The translations under genes were made by a program, and so were the position numbers. From assembly GCF_002803075.1 (NCBI RefSeq), contig NZ_NNBK01000012.1, forward strand, positions 186,001-250,000: 64,000 nucleotides of DNA, read 5' to 3'. Positions 1 through 12,800 of this stretch are shown here, piece by piece. The stretch is from Streptomyces sp. CB01373 (GTDB lineage Bacteria; Actinomycetota; Actinomycetes; Streptomycetales; Streptomycetaceae). Within the stretch, counting starts at the first letter, position 1; every line of letters begins with the position of its first letter. The notes beneath the pieces were generated by a model. That model ran no database searches. It was given only the letters and a program-made list of their open reading frames with translations, and had not been told where the DNA came from.

Positions 1-874
1 GTCGGTGCGCCCCGCGATGGGACTGCCGACTGCGATGTCGGTGCCCGCGCCGAGCCGGCCGAGCAGCGCCGCCAGCGCGGCCTGGAGGACCATGAACATG
101 CTGGCGCCGGAACGGCGGGCCAGGTCGGCCAGCCCGGCGTGCAGGGCGGGACCCATCTCGACCAGGAGAAGTCCGCCCCGATACGAGGCGACCGCGGGGC
201 GCGGCCGGTCCGAGGTCAGCGCGATCTGCTCGGGCAGACCGGCCAGTTGCCCGGTCCAGTACGACAGCTGGCGGGCGAAGACGCTCTTCTCGTCGCCGGG
301 GTCACCGAGCAGGTCCCGCTGCCACAAGGTGTAGTCCGCGTACTGCGCCGGCAGCGGTGACCAGTCCGGCTTGCCGCCCTCGCGGCGGGCCGTGTAGGCC
401 GTCGCGAGGTCCCGGGAGAGCGGACCGGTCGACCATCCGTCACCGGCGATGTGGTGGATCACGAGGAGCAGCACGTGCTCGTCCGGCGTCAGTTCGAACA
501 GCTCGGCGTGCAGGGGAGGTTCGCTTGCCAGGTCGAACGGGTGCCGGGCGGCATCCGCGAGTTGCTCGGACAGGGCACCGCGACTGGTCACGGTCAGTCG
601 TACCCGCGGCCGGGCCTCGTCGACGTCCAGCACCCGCTGGTACGGCACCCCGTCGCTCTCGGCGAAGACCGTCCGCAGGCTCTCGTGACGGGCCACCACA
701 TCGGCCAGCGCGTCGCGCAGCGCCTGCTGGTCGAGGTCTCCCGTGAGCCGCAACGCGAGCGGGATGTTGTACGTGGCGCTCGTGCCCTCCATGCGGTCCA
801 GGAACCACAGGCGGCGCTGCGCGAAGGAGAGCGGGATCCGCTCGGGGCGCTCGGCGGCGGTCAGCGCGGGACGT
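1..874 (-). other. NRPS module 6: partial condensation domain
   Basis: A sixth C domain starts with the usual LSFAQRRLWFL block near 830 and contains HHIAGDGWS near 445. It continues to the left edge inside the conserved GTDIAVGSPIAGRTD region. At least one more amino acid is therefore added after Phe. The following A domain is outside the window. Confidence 0.93.
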
Positions 875-3800
875 GCCTGCCCGGCGCCGTCGAGCGCCGC
901 GGCGAGCCCCGCCACGGTCGGCGCCTCGAACAGGACGCGCAGGCCGAGTTCGGCACCGAGGACCGTGCGAACGCGGGCGGCCAGCCGGGTGGCCAGCAAG
1001 GAGTGGCCGCCCAGGTCGAAGAAGCCGTCGTCCACACCGACGTCGGACACCCCCAGCACCTCGGCGAAGAGTTCGCACAGAATCTGCTCCCGGGGTGTGC
1101 GAGGCGCCCGCCCGGATCCGGCCCCGCCGAACTCCGGCTCGGGGAGGGCGGCGTGGTCGAGCTTGCCGTTGGGCGTCAGCGGCAGGGCGCCGAGCGTGAC
1201 GACCGCCGACGGCACCATGTAGTCCGGGAGCCGTTCGCGCAGGTAGGCACGCAACCGCTCGGGTTCCTCGGTCGTCGACACCGCGTAGGCCACCAGCCGG
1301 TCCTGGCGGGCGATCACGGCTGCCTGGGCGACGTCGGGGTGGGTGGTGAGTACGGCTTCGATCTCTCCGGGTTCGATGCGGAAGCCGCGGACCTTGACCT
1401 GCTGGTCGGCGCGGGTGATGTATTCGAGGTTGCCGTCGGTGCGTCGGCGTACGAGGTCGCCGGTGCGGTACATGCGGTTGCCTGTGGGGCCGTACGGGTC
1501 GGCGAGGAATCGTTCGGCGGTGAGTGCTGGGCGGTTGAGGTAGCCGCGGGCCAGTCCGGCGCCGGCCACGTACAGTTCGCCGGGGACGCCCGGCGGTACC
1601 GGTCGCAGGTGTTCGTCCAGTACGTAGACCCGGGTGTTGGCGATGGGGCGGCCGATCGAGGGTGCCTGATCGCAGGGGGTCAGCGGTTGGCTCATCGTGG
1701 CGCATACGGTGGTTTCGGTCGGTCCGTACGCGTTGATCATGCGTCGGCCGGGCGCCCACCGCGCCACCAGCTCAGGAGAGCACGCCTCACCCGCGACGAC
1801 CAGAGTCGACGGCGTCAGGTCGGCCGCGCCGAACGCGGACAGGGCCGAGGGCGGCAGAGTGACGTGGGTGACGCCGAGGTCCCGGTCCGCGAGCGCCTTC
1901 AGGGGTTCCTCGGAAGGTGCCAGTACGAGGGCCGCGCCGGTCAGCAGGGCACCGCACAGATCCCAGAAAGAGGCGTCGAAACTGGGCGAGGAGACCTGGA
2001 GCACCCGGCTTTCCACGTCGAGCCCGAGACGTTCCACCTGCGCCGCGACGAGGCTGGTGACCCCCGCGTGGCTGACCACGACGCCCTTGGGGCGGCCGGT
2101 CGAGCCGGAGGTGTAGATCACGTACGCGGGATGGCGTGGGTCCAGTGCGACGACGGGATCCGTGTCAGGGAAGCCGGAAGCACCGGCGATCAGGGTGGCG
2201 TCGTCCACGACCAGCGCGGGTTGCGCATCCTCCAGCATGAAGTCGACCCGGGAGCGTGGATACTCCGGATCGACCGGCAGGTACGCGGCTCCGGCCTTCA
2301 TCACGCCGAGCGTCGCCACCACCAGTTCCACCGAGCGTGGCAGCACCAGGGCCACGACCTGCTCCGGACCCACACCCCGCCCGATCAGCTCGTGTGCGAA
2401 CCGGTTCGCCCGGGCGTTCAACTCGCCGTACGTGAGAGTTGTTTCACCTGCAGTCAGGGCCACCGCGTCCGGTGTGGCCCGGACCTGTGCCTCGAAGGTC
2501 GCCGGCAGTGGGTTCCCGCTGACGGGGACCGCGGTGTTGTTGTCGTCGACGAGGATGCGCTGCCGTTCCTCGGGGGCCAGCACGTCGATCGCGCCGATCG
2601 GCCGGTCAGGGTCGGCGACCACGGCCTCCAGCAGCCGCGCCCAACGAGCGAACAGCGTCTCCACCGTCGCACGGTCGAACAGGTCGGTGGCGTACTCCAG
2701 GAGCGCGTCCAGCCCGCCCGGCGCCCCGTCCGGGCCTCGGCGTTCGGCGAGGCTGAGGGTGAGGTCGACCCGGGAGGTGCTGGTGGGCACGGGTACCCCG
2801 GACACCGTGAGGCCGGGCAGGGTGAAGTCGCCCATGGGCGCGTTCTGCACGCCCAGCATGGTCTGGAAGAGCGGGTGGTGGGAGAGCGACCGGGCGGGGT
2901 TGACCACCTCCACCAGGTGCTCGAAGGGCACGTCCTGGTGGGCGAAAGCCTCCAGCGCGGACTCCCGTACCCGGCCCAGCAGTTCGGTGAAGGTGGGGTT
3001 GCCCGAGGTGTCGGTGCGCATCACGAGGGTGTTGACGAAGAACCCGACCAGGTCGTCCAGGGCCTCGTCGGTGCGTCCCGCGACGGGGCTGCCGACTGCG
3101 ATGTCGGTGCCGGCGCCGAGCCGGGTGTACAGGGCGGCGAGTCCGGCCTGCAGCACCATGAACAGACTTGCCCCACAGCGCCGGGCCAGGTCGCCCAGGC
3201 CGGCGTGGAGCTCGGCGTCCAGTTCGAGGGCCACCAGGTCACCCCGGTGGGAGGCGGTCGCCGGACGTGGGCGGTCGGCGGGGAGCCCGACCTGGTTCGG
3301 CAGCTCCGCCAACTTCCGTCTCCAGTAGGCGACTTGCTGGGCGAAGGCGCTGTCGGTGTCGCACTCGTCGCCGAGGATGTCGTGCTGCCACAGGGTGTAG
3401 TCGGCGTAGCTCACCGGCAACGGCGGCCATGCGGGCGCCTCACCCCGGCACCGGGCGGTGTAGGCCGTCGCCAGGTCGCGGGACAGCGGCCCCAGTGACC
3501 AGCCGTCACCGGCGATGTGATGCAGAACGACCAGCAGGACGTGCTCATCGGGCGCCAGCGCGAACAGCTCGGCCCTGACGGGAGGTTCGGCGGCCAGGTC
3601 GAAGCCGCGGGCCGCCCGGGCGCGCAACACCTCCGGCAGCTCCGCCTCGGTGGTTTCGGTGACGGACAGCGGGATCCCGGCCTCGGCGGTGTCGAGGGTC
3701 CGCTGGTACGGCACGCCGTCACGGTGCGGGAACACCGTGCGCAGGGGTTCATGGCGAGTCGCCACGTCCGTCAGTGCGGCCTCCAGTGCGCTGCGGTCGA

Positions 3801-6800
3801 GGTCGCCGGTGAGCCGCAGCGCCAGCGGCATGTGGTAGGTGGCGCTGGGCCCTTCCATCTGGTGGAGGAACCACAGACGGCGCTGGGCGAACGACAGCGG
3901 CGTGGGCTCGGGGCGCTGCCGTGCCACCAGGGGTGTCCGGGCGGTGGCGGCGCTGTGCAGTGCGGCGGCGAGTCCGGCCGGTGTCGGGGTTTCGAAGAGC
4001 GTCCGGAGCTCCAGCTCCGCGCCGAGGGTGACGCGAATCCGCGAGACCAGCCGGGTGGCCAGCAGCGAATGGCCGCCCAGGTCGAAGAAGCCGTCGTCCA
4101 CACCGGCCTGGGGCACACCCAGTACTTCGGCGAAGAGCTCGCAGAGGATCTGCTCCTGCGGGGTGCGCGGTGCCCGAGCGCCCGGGCTGTCGCCGCCCGG
4201 TGCGGGCAGTGCGCCGCGGTCCAGCTTGCCGTTGGGGGTCAGCGGAAGGGCGTCCAGGGTGACGATCGCCGACGGCACCATGTAGTCCGGAAGCCGTTCC
4301 CGCAGGTATGCGCGGATGCCGTCCGCTCCTGCGCCGCTGGTTACCACGTAGGCCACCAGCCGGTCCTCCCGGGCCACGACCGCGGCCTGCGCGACCGAGG
4401 GATGGGCGGCCAACTGCGACTCGATCTCGCCGGGTTCGACGCGGAACCCGCGCACCTTGACCTGATGGTCCACCCGGCCGAGGAACTCCAGCTCGCCGTC
4501 GGCCCGCCACAGGACGAGGTCACCGGTGCGGTACATCCGCGAGCCGGCCGGACCGTACGGGTTCGCCACGAACCGGCTCGCCGTCAGGCCCGGCCGGCCC
4601 AGGTACCCGCGGGCCAGCTGTGCGCCGGCCAAGTACAGCTCACCCGCGACACCGGGCGGCACCGGCCGCAGCGCGGAGTCGAGCACGTACACCTGGCAGT
4701 TGGCGATGGGACGGCCGATGGGGACCGGCAGCGGGCACTCGGAGAGGTCGGCGGGGAGCGGGTAGGCGGTGACCACGTGGGTCTCGGCGGGGCCGTAGTG
4801 GTTGTGCAGGACCCGGTCGGCGCGGTGGGTGCCGAGGCCCCGGACCTGGGTGCCCAGCCGCATCGCCTCGCCGGCTTGTGCGATCACCCGCAGGCTCGGC
4901 AGGTCACGCCCCTGCTCGGCGGCCGCCTCGGCGAGCGCCTCGAGCACCAGGTTGGGCGCGTAGAGCTCCTCCACCCCGTGCTCGTCGAGCCACTGGGCCA
5001 GCAGCTCGGCGCTGCGGCGCTGCCCGTCGGAGGGAACCACCAGGGTCTTGCCGAACAACAGGGCGGAGAGCATCTCCTGCGCGGAGACATCGAAGCTGAC
5101 CGCGGTGAACTGGGCCACCCGCGTGCCGGGTTGACCGCCGATGGCGCGATGGTGCCACTGGAGGAGGTTCACCAGGGCGCCGGAGGGCATGACGACGGCC
5201 TTGGGGAGGCCGGTTGAGCCGGAGGTGTAGATGACGTACGCCGGGTGACGCGGATCGATCGCGACCGCGGGATCGGTGTCCGGGTGCCCGGGCCCCGCCT
5301 CGACGTCCCGCGAGTCGTCCAGGACCAGGGCCGGGCGCGCGTCGTCCAGCATGAACGCGACCCGGGACTCCGGGTACTCCGGGTCGATCGGAAGGTAGGC
5401 GGCACCGGTCTTCAGCACCGCCAGCACGGCGACCGCGAATCCGGCCGAACGCGGAAGCCGCAGCGCGACGATCCGCTCCGGGCCGGCTCCCCGCTGGATC
5501 AGGGCATGGGCGAGACGGTTGGCGCGGGCGTCGAGCTCGGCGTACGTGAGTGTGGTGTCACCACAGATCACGGCAGGCGCGTCGGGTGTGGCCCGCACCT
5601 GGGCCGCGAACAGGCCGGGCAGGCTGGTGCCGGGGAACTCGACAGCGGTCGCGTTGCGTCCGATCAGCAGGGCATCGCGCTCGTCGGCCGTGAGGATGCC
5701 GAACGAGCTGATCGGCCGCTCGGGCTGGGCGACCGCCGCGCGCAGCAGCCGCACCCAGCGGGCGAACAGCGTCTCGACCGTCTCCTGGTCGAAGAGATCG
5801 GTGCCGAACTCGACGTATCCGTGGATCCCCCTGGGCGTGCCGGTGTCGCCGCGTTCCACCAGGTGGAACCCGAGGTCGAACATGGCTGTCGGGGTGTGCA
5901 CGAGATGGATCTCGGCGTGTACGCCGGGCAGGTCGAAGGCGCTGCGCGGCACGTTCTGCAGTGCGAGCATCACCTGGAACAGCGGCTGGCGGGAGAGCGA
6001 GCGGGCCGGGTTCAGGGCCTGCACCAGATGCTCGAACGGCAGGTCCTGGTGCGCGTAGGCGCCCAGGGCCTGTTCCCGCACCCGGCCCAGCAGTTCGGCG
6101 AAGGTCGGATCGCCCGAGGTGTCGATGCGCAGGACGAGGGTGTTGACGAAGAACCCGACGAGGTCGTCCAGCGCCTGGTCGGTGCGGCCGGCGATGAGGC
6201 TGCCGACGGGGATGTCGGTGCCCGCGCCCATCCGGGTCAGGAGCGCGGCGAGTCCGGCCTGCAGCACCATGTACGTGCTGACGCCGTGCTCCCGGGCCAG
6301 CGCGGTGAGCCCCCGGTGAAGGTCCGCGTCGAGCTCCACGGTCAGATGGCGGCCGTCGTACGAGGTGGTGGCGGGGCGGGGTCGGTCGGTGGGCAGCGGG
6401 ATCTGCTCCGGCAGCCCGGCCAGCGTCGTCGTCCAGTAGGCGGTCTGGCGGGCGGACAGGCTGCCGAGGTCGTGCGGCTCGCCCAGCAGCTCCTCCTGCC
6501 ACAGCGTGTAGTCGGCGTAACTCACCGGCAGGCAGGCCCACTTCGGCTCCGAGCCGTTCAGCCGTGCCGTGTATGCCGTGGACAGGTCGGTGGCCAGGGG
6601 ACCCAGCGACCAGCCGTCACCGGCGATGTGGTGGACCACGATCAGCAGGACGTGCTCATCCGGACCGAGCGCGAACAGCTCGGCGCGCACCGGTGGTTCG
6701 GTGACGAGATCGAAACCGCGTCGCACGGCCTGTCCGAGCAGCTCCGGCAGTTCGGCCTCGGTGGCCCCGACGACCGGCAGCTCGGGGCGAACCCTCGAAA

Positions 6801-9800
6801 TGTGCAGGACCTGCTGGTACGGAACGCCGTCGTGTTCCGGGAAGACCGTCCGCAGCGTCTCGTGCCGGGCGATGACGTCGGTGAGGGCTGCCCGCAGGGC
6901 GGCGCTGTCGAGGTCTCCGGTGAGCCGCCAGGCCAGCGGGATGTGGTGGGCGGGGCCGGCGCCCTCCAGCTGGTGCAGGAACCACAGACGCCGTTGCGCG
7001 GAGGAGAGGGGAATCCGCGCGGGGCGCTGCCGAGGGACCAGCGCCCGGCGCGCCTGCCCGGCCTCGCCGAGACCCGCCGACAGACCCGCCACCGTCGGGG
7101 TCTCGAACAGGGCGCGCAGCTCCAGTTCCACACCCAGTGCCGCGCGCACCCGGGCGACCAGGCGCGTCGCGAGCAGCGAATGGCCGCCCAGGTCGAAGAA
7201 GTCGTCGTCGACCGTCACCTTCGGTACGCCCAGCACCTCGGCGAACAACTCGGTGAGGAGCTGCTCCTGCGGCGTCCGGGCGGCCCGGCCGCCCGGAGTG
7301 GTGGTGACCTCGGGCTTCGGCAGCGCGGCGCGGTCGAGCTTGCCGCTGGCGGTCAGCGGCAGTGCGTCCAGGGTCACGAACGCGGCCGGGAACATGTACT
7401 CCGGGAGCCGGTCCCGCAGATGGGCCCGCAGCTCTTCGGGCCGTGGCGTGCGGTCCTTCGCCGGCACCAGGTAGGCGACGAGCCGGGTGTCGTCCGCCCG
7501 GTCCTGGCGGGCGAGGACGGCGACCTGGCCGATCTCCGGATGGCCGGCCAGCGCGGCCTCGATCTCGCCGGGTTCGATACGGAACCCGCGCACCTTGACC
7601 TGCTGGTCGACGCGGCCGATGTACTCCAGGTCGCCGTCGGTGCGCCGGCGTACGAGGTCGCCGGTGCGGTACATGCGGTTGCCTGCGGGGCCGTACGGGT
7701 CGGCGACGAACCGTTCGGCGGTGAGTCCTGGGCGGTTGAGGTAGCCGCGTGCCAGTCCGGCGCCGGCCACGTACAGTTCGCCGGGGACGCCCGGCGGTAC
7801 CGGTCGCAGGCGTTCGTCGAGCACGTACACCCGGGTGTTCGCGATGGGACGGCCGATCGACGGTGCCTGATCGCAGGGGACCAGCGGCTCGCTCATCGTC
7901 GAGACCACCGTGGTCTCCGTCGGTCCGTACACGTTGATCATGCGGCGGCCGGGCGCCCACCGCCCGACCAGCTCCGCCGGACACGCCTCACCCCCGACGA
8001 TCAGCGTCGACACCGACAGCGCGCCCTCCGGCACGGCCGCCAGCACCGACGGCACCAGCGTCACGTGTGTCACTCCGGCGGCGGGGTCGGTCAGGGCCGA
8101 AAGCGGCGACCCGGCGGGCGGCAGCACCAGCGTGGCGCCGGTCAGCAGCGAGGTGAAGAGCTCCGACACCGACGCGTCGAAGCTGGGCGAGGCGAACTGC
8201 AGCACACGGCTGCGCGTGTCGATGGCGAACCGCTCCACCTGCGCCGCGACCAGGGCGACCACGCCCGCATGGCCGACCACGACGCCCTTGGGGCGGCCGG
8301 TCGAGCCCGAGGTGTAGATCACGTACGCGGGGTTGTCCGGGGCGACGACGGTCCGGGGGTCGGTTTCCGGCAGGGCCTCCAGCAGGTCGGCTGCGTCGGG
8401 GGAGTCCAGCACCAGGCGGTCGGGCTCCTGCGCGCCGAGCGGGCGGTCGTCGAATGCGCTGCTGGTGATCAACAACTTGGGCCGGGCGTCGCGAACCATG
8501 AACTCCAGCCGGGCGGCCGGGTAGTCCGGGTCCAGTGGCAGGTAGGCGGCGCCGGCCTTGAGCGCGGCGAGCACGCCGACGACCAGGTCGACGGAGCGTG
8601 GCAGCGCGAGCGCCACGATGTCCTCGGGCCCCACGCCGCGGCCGGTCAGCGCATGAGCGAGCCGGTTAGCACGGGTGTTGAGCTCGGCGTACGTCAGTGT
8701 GGTGTCGCCGCACGCCACGGCGACCGCGTGGGGGCGGGCGTGGACCTGGGCCTCGAACAGGGCCGGCAGCGCGACCGCGGGCGCCTCCGCGGTGGTGCCG
8801 TCGGCGGCCGCCAACTGCCGGCGTTCGTCGGCGCTGAGGATGTCGTACTCGCTGATCAGCCGCTCGGGGTCCTCGGTCGCGGCCTCCAGCAGCCGTACCC
8901 ACCGCTCGGTCATCGACCGCACGGTCTGCGGGTCGTACAGATCTCCGGCGTACTCGATGAACCCGTCGATGCCCTCGGGGGATCCGTCCTCACCGTGGCG
9001 CTCGGACATCGAGAAGACCAGGTCGAGCTTGGAGGTGGTCGTCGTCAGCCGGACGCCGCCGACGTCCAGACCCGCCAGGGCGAGGTCGGCCCTGGGGGCG
9101 TTCTGCAGCACCAGCATGACCTGGAACAGCGGATGGTGCGCGAGGGACCGGGCCGGGTTGAGGACCTCGACCAGGTACTCGAACGGCACGTCCTGGTGGG
9201 TGTAGGCGCCGAGCGCCACATCGCGGACGCGGCCCAGCAGACGGGCGAAGCTCGGGTCGCCGCTGGTGTCGGTGCGGAACACCAGGGTGTTGACGAAGTA
9301 CCCGATCAGCTCGTCCAGCGCCTGGTCGGTCCGCCCCGCGATCAGGCTGCCGACCGGGATGTCGGTCCCCGCGCCCAGCCGGTTCAGCAGCGCCGCGAGC
9401 CCGGCCTGCAGCACCATGTACAGGCTGGTGTCGTGGTCGCGTGCCAACTCACGCAGTTTCCGGTGGAGTTCGGCGCTCAGTTCGACGGTCACGAAGCCGC
9501 CGCGGTGGGACGCGACCGCGGGGCGGGGCCGGTCGGTGGGGAGTTGGATCTGTTCGGGCAGCCCGGCCAGGTTCTCCGTCCAGTAGGCGGCCTGGCGGGC
9601 GAAGAGGCTGTCCGGGTCGGTGTGGTCCCCGAGCAGGCGATGCTGCCAAAGGGTGTAGTCGGCGTACTGCACCGGCAGTTGCCCCCACTGCGGCTGCCGG
9701 CCTTGGCAGCGGGCCGCGTACGCGGCGGTCAGGTCGTGCGCCAGGGGGCCGAGGGACCAGCCGTCACCGGCGATGTGGTGGATGACGAGCAGCAGCACGT

Positions 9801-12800
9801 GCTCGTCGGGCCGCAGTGTGAAGAGCTCGGTGTGGAGGGGTGGTTCGGCGGCGAGATCGAACGAGTGGGTCAGTGCTTCGGCGAGGACGTGATCCAGCTC
9901 CTCCTCGGTGGTGGAGGCCGGACGCAGCCTCACACGGGCGTCCGCCGGGCTCACCACCTCCTGGTGGGGCGCGCCGTCGATCTGCGGATACACCGTGCGC
10001 AGGCTCTCGTGCCGGGCCACCACGTCCGCCAGGGCGGCCTCCAGGGCGATCCGGTCGAGGGGGCCCGTCAGGCGCCAGGCCATGGGGATGTTGTAGTTGC
10101 CGGTGGCGCCCTCCAGTTGGTGCAGGAACCACAGGCGCCGCTGGGCGAAGGAGAGCGGGATCCGCTCGGGGCGCTCCTGCGGGGTCAGCGCCGGCCGTGC
10201 CTCCCCGGCCTTGGCGAGGCTCGCCGCGATGCCCGCGGGGGTCGGTGCCTCGAACAGGGTGCGCAGCTCCAGCTCGACCCCGAGGGTGGCGCGGACCCGG
10301 GCCACCAGGCGGGTCGCGAGCAGGGAGTGGCCGCCAAGATCGAAGAAGCCGTCGTCCACCCCGGCCGCGGCCACACCGAGGATCTCGGCGAACAGCTCGC
10401 ACAGGATCTGCTCCTGCGGCGTGCGCGGAGTCCGGCCGCCGCCCGTGGGGCCCGACTCCGGCTCGGGCAGCGCCCTGCGGTCGAGCTTGCCGTTGGTGGT
10501 CAGCGGCAGCGCGTCCAGCGGCACGAAGGCAGCGGGGATCATGTACTCCGGCAGCCGCTCCCGCAGGTGTTCACGGAACACGGCCGACTGCGGGGCGGCG
10601 CCGGACGCGGGCACCAGGTAGGCGACGAGACGGGTGTCGTCGGCGCGGTCCTGACGGGCGAGGACGGCCACCTGAGCGACGTCGGGATGATCGGCCAACG
10701 CGGCCTCGATCTCACCGAGTTCGATGCGGAACCCGCGCACCTTGACCTGGTCGTCGGCGCGCCCGACGAACTCCAGCGTGCCGCGGGAGCTCCAGCGGAC
10801 CACGTCACCGGTGCGGTACATCCGAGCCCCCGGCCGACCGTACGGGTCGGCCACGAAGCGCCCGGCGGTGAGCCCCGGCCGGTTCAGGTAGCCGCGGGCG
10901 AGACCGGGACCGGCCACGTAAAGTTCACCCGCCACACCGGGCGGCACCGGTTGCAGACGGGCGTCGAGCACATAGGTGCCCAGGTCCGGCATGGCGGTGC
11001 CGATGTCGCCCGCGGCCCCGGTCACGGCGCTGTGCCGGTCGAGGGCGGCGTGGGTGACGTGCACGGTCGTCTCGGTGATGCCGTACATGTTCACCAGGAC
11101 CGGGGCATCGTCCTGGTGGCGCCGGTACCAGTCGGCGAGCCGGGCCGGCTCGAGCGCCTCGCCGCCGAAGATCACGGTGCGCAGGGCAAGCGCACTGCCC
11201 GTCTGCGGGTCGTCCTGATCGGCCCGCATCAGCTGGTAGAACGCGGATGGCGTCTGGTTGAGCACGGTGACGCCTTCGTCGGCGAGCAGCCGCAGGAAGC
11301 GGTCCGGGGAACGGCTGACGTCGTGCTGCACGACGACGAGGCGCCCACCGTGCAGCAGCGGGCCCCACAGTTCCCACACCGAGAAGTCGAAGGCGTACGA
11401 GTGAAAGAGCGTCCACACGTCATCGGCGCCGAAACCGAACCAGTGCCGGGTGGCGGCGAACAGGCGCACCACGTTCCGGTGGGGGATGACGGCGCCCTTC
11501 GGCGTGCCGGTGGAGCCGGAGGTGTAGATGACGTACGCGGGGTTGTCCGGTGCGACGGCGGTTCGGGGATCGGTGTCCGGGGCCGCGTCGAGGCGCGCGA
11601 GGACGGCCGGGTCGTCGAGCAGGAGCCGCTCGGCCGGTTCGTCACAGCCAGTCAGCCCGGCGACGGCGGGGCCGGTGGTGAGCAGGAGGGCGGGCCGTGC
11701 GTCCCGCAGCATGAAGGTGATCCTGGCGGCCGGGTACTCCGGGTCCACCGGGACGTAGGCCGCGCCCGCCTTGAGGACCGCGAGGACCGCCACCACCAGC
11801 TCCGCCGAGCGCGGCAGGGCCAGCGCCACCAGCTGCTCAGGACCGGCGCCCCGGGCGATCAGCAGATGGGCGAGACGGTTGGCTCGTGCGTTCAGTTCGC
11901 GGTAGGTGAGCGAGGTCTCGCCGGACACCATGGCGACCGCGTCCGGGGTGGCCCGGGCCTGCTCCTCGTAGAGCGCGGTGATGGTGGTCGGCGCGACGGT
12001 GTCCGGTGCGGTGTCCGGCGCGGCGAGCAGGCTTCGGCGTTCCTCCGGCGCCAGCACGTCGATGCGGCCGATGGGCTGGTCCGGGTCGGCGATCGCGGCC
12101 CGTAGCAGCCTCACCCAGCGTTCGACGACGACCTCCACGGTGGCCGCGTCGAACAGGTCGGTGCTGTACTCCACGAAGCCGGCGAGCCCGTCCGCGGTGC
12201 CGTCGGCGGTGTGCCGCTCGGACAGGTTGACGGTGAGGTCGTACTTGGCGGTGCCGGTGTGCACGAGTTCGCTCTCTACGTGCAGTCCCGGCAGGTCGTA
12301 GGCGTCCTGGGGGGTGTTCTGCAGCGCCAGCATGATCTGGAACAGTGGATGGTGCGCCAACGAACGGGCGGGGTTGACCGCCTCCACCGTGTGCTCGAAG
12401 GGCAGGTCCTGGTGGGCGTAGGCGGCCAGGGCGTTCTTACGGACCCGTGCGAGCAGTTCGGTGAAGGACGGGTCGCCGGACAGGTCCGTACGCAGCACCA
12501 GGGTGTTGACGAAGAGGCCGATCAGGTCGTCCGCGGCCTCGTCGGTGCGGCCTGCGACGGGGGTGCCGATGGCGATGTCCGTACCGGCGCCGAGCTTGCC
12601 GAGCAGGGCGGCCAGACCCGCCTGGAGCACCATGAAGGTGCTGGTCGTGCTGGTGCGCCCCAACTCCCGCAAAGCAGCGTGGAGTTCCGCGTCCATGTGC
12701 ACCGGCACATGGGCGCCGCGGTACGACATCGTCGCGGGGCCGGGCCGGTCGACGGGCAGTTCGGTCCGATCCGGCAGGCCGGCGAGGTTCTCCTTCCAGT

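Noticed and set aside
451..12105. Very long plus-strand open frames opposite the NRPS (451-3498, 5245-12105)
   Set aside because: They are mirror frames of the high-GC NRPS coding strand; their translations are Gly/Arg/Val-rich and repeat with module spacing, and no RBS or domain is present.
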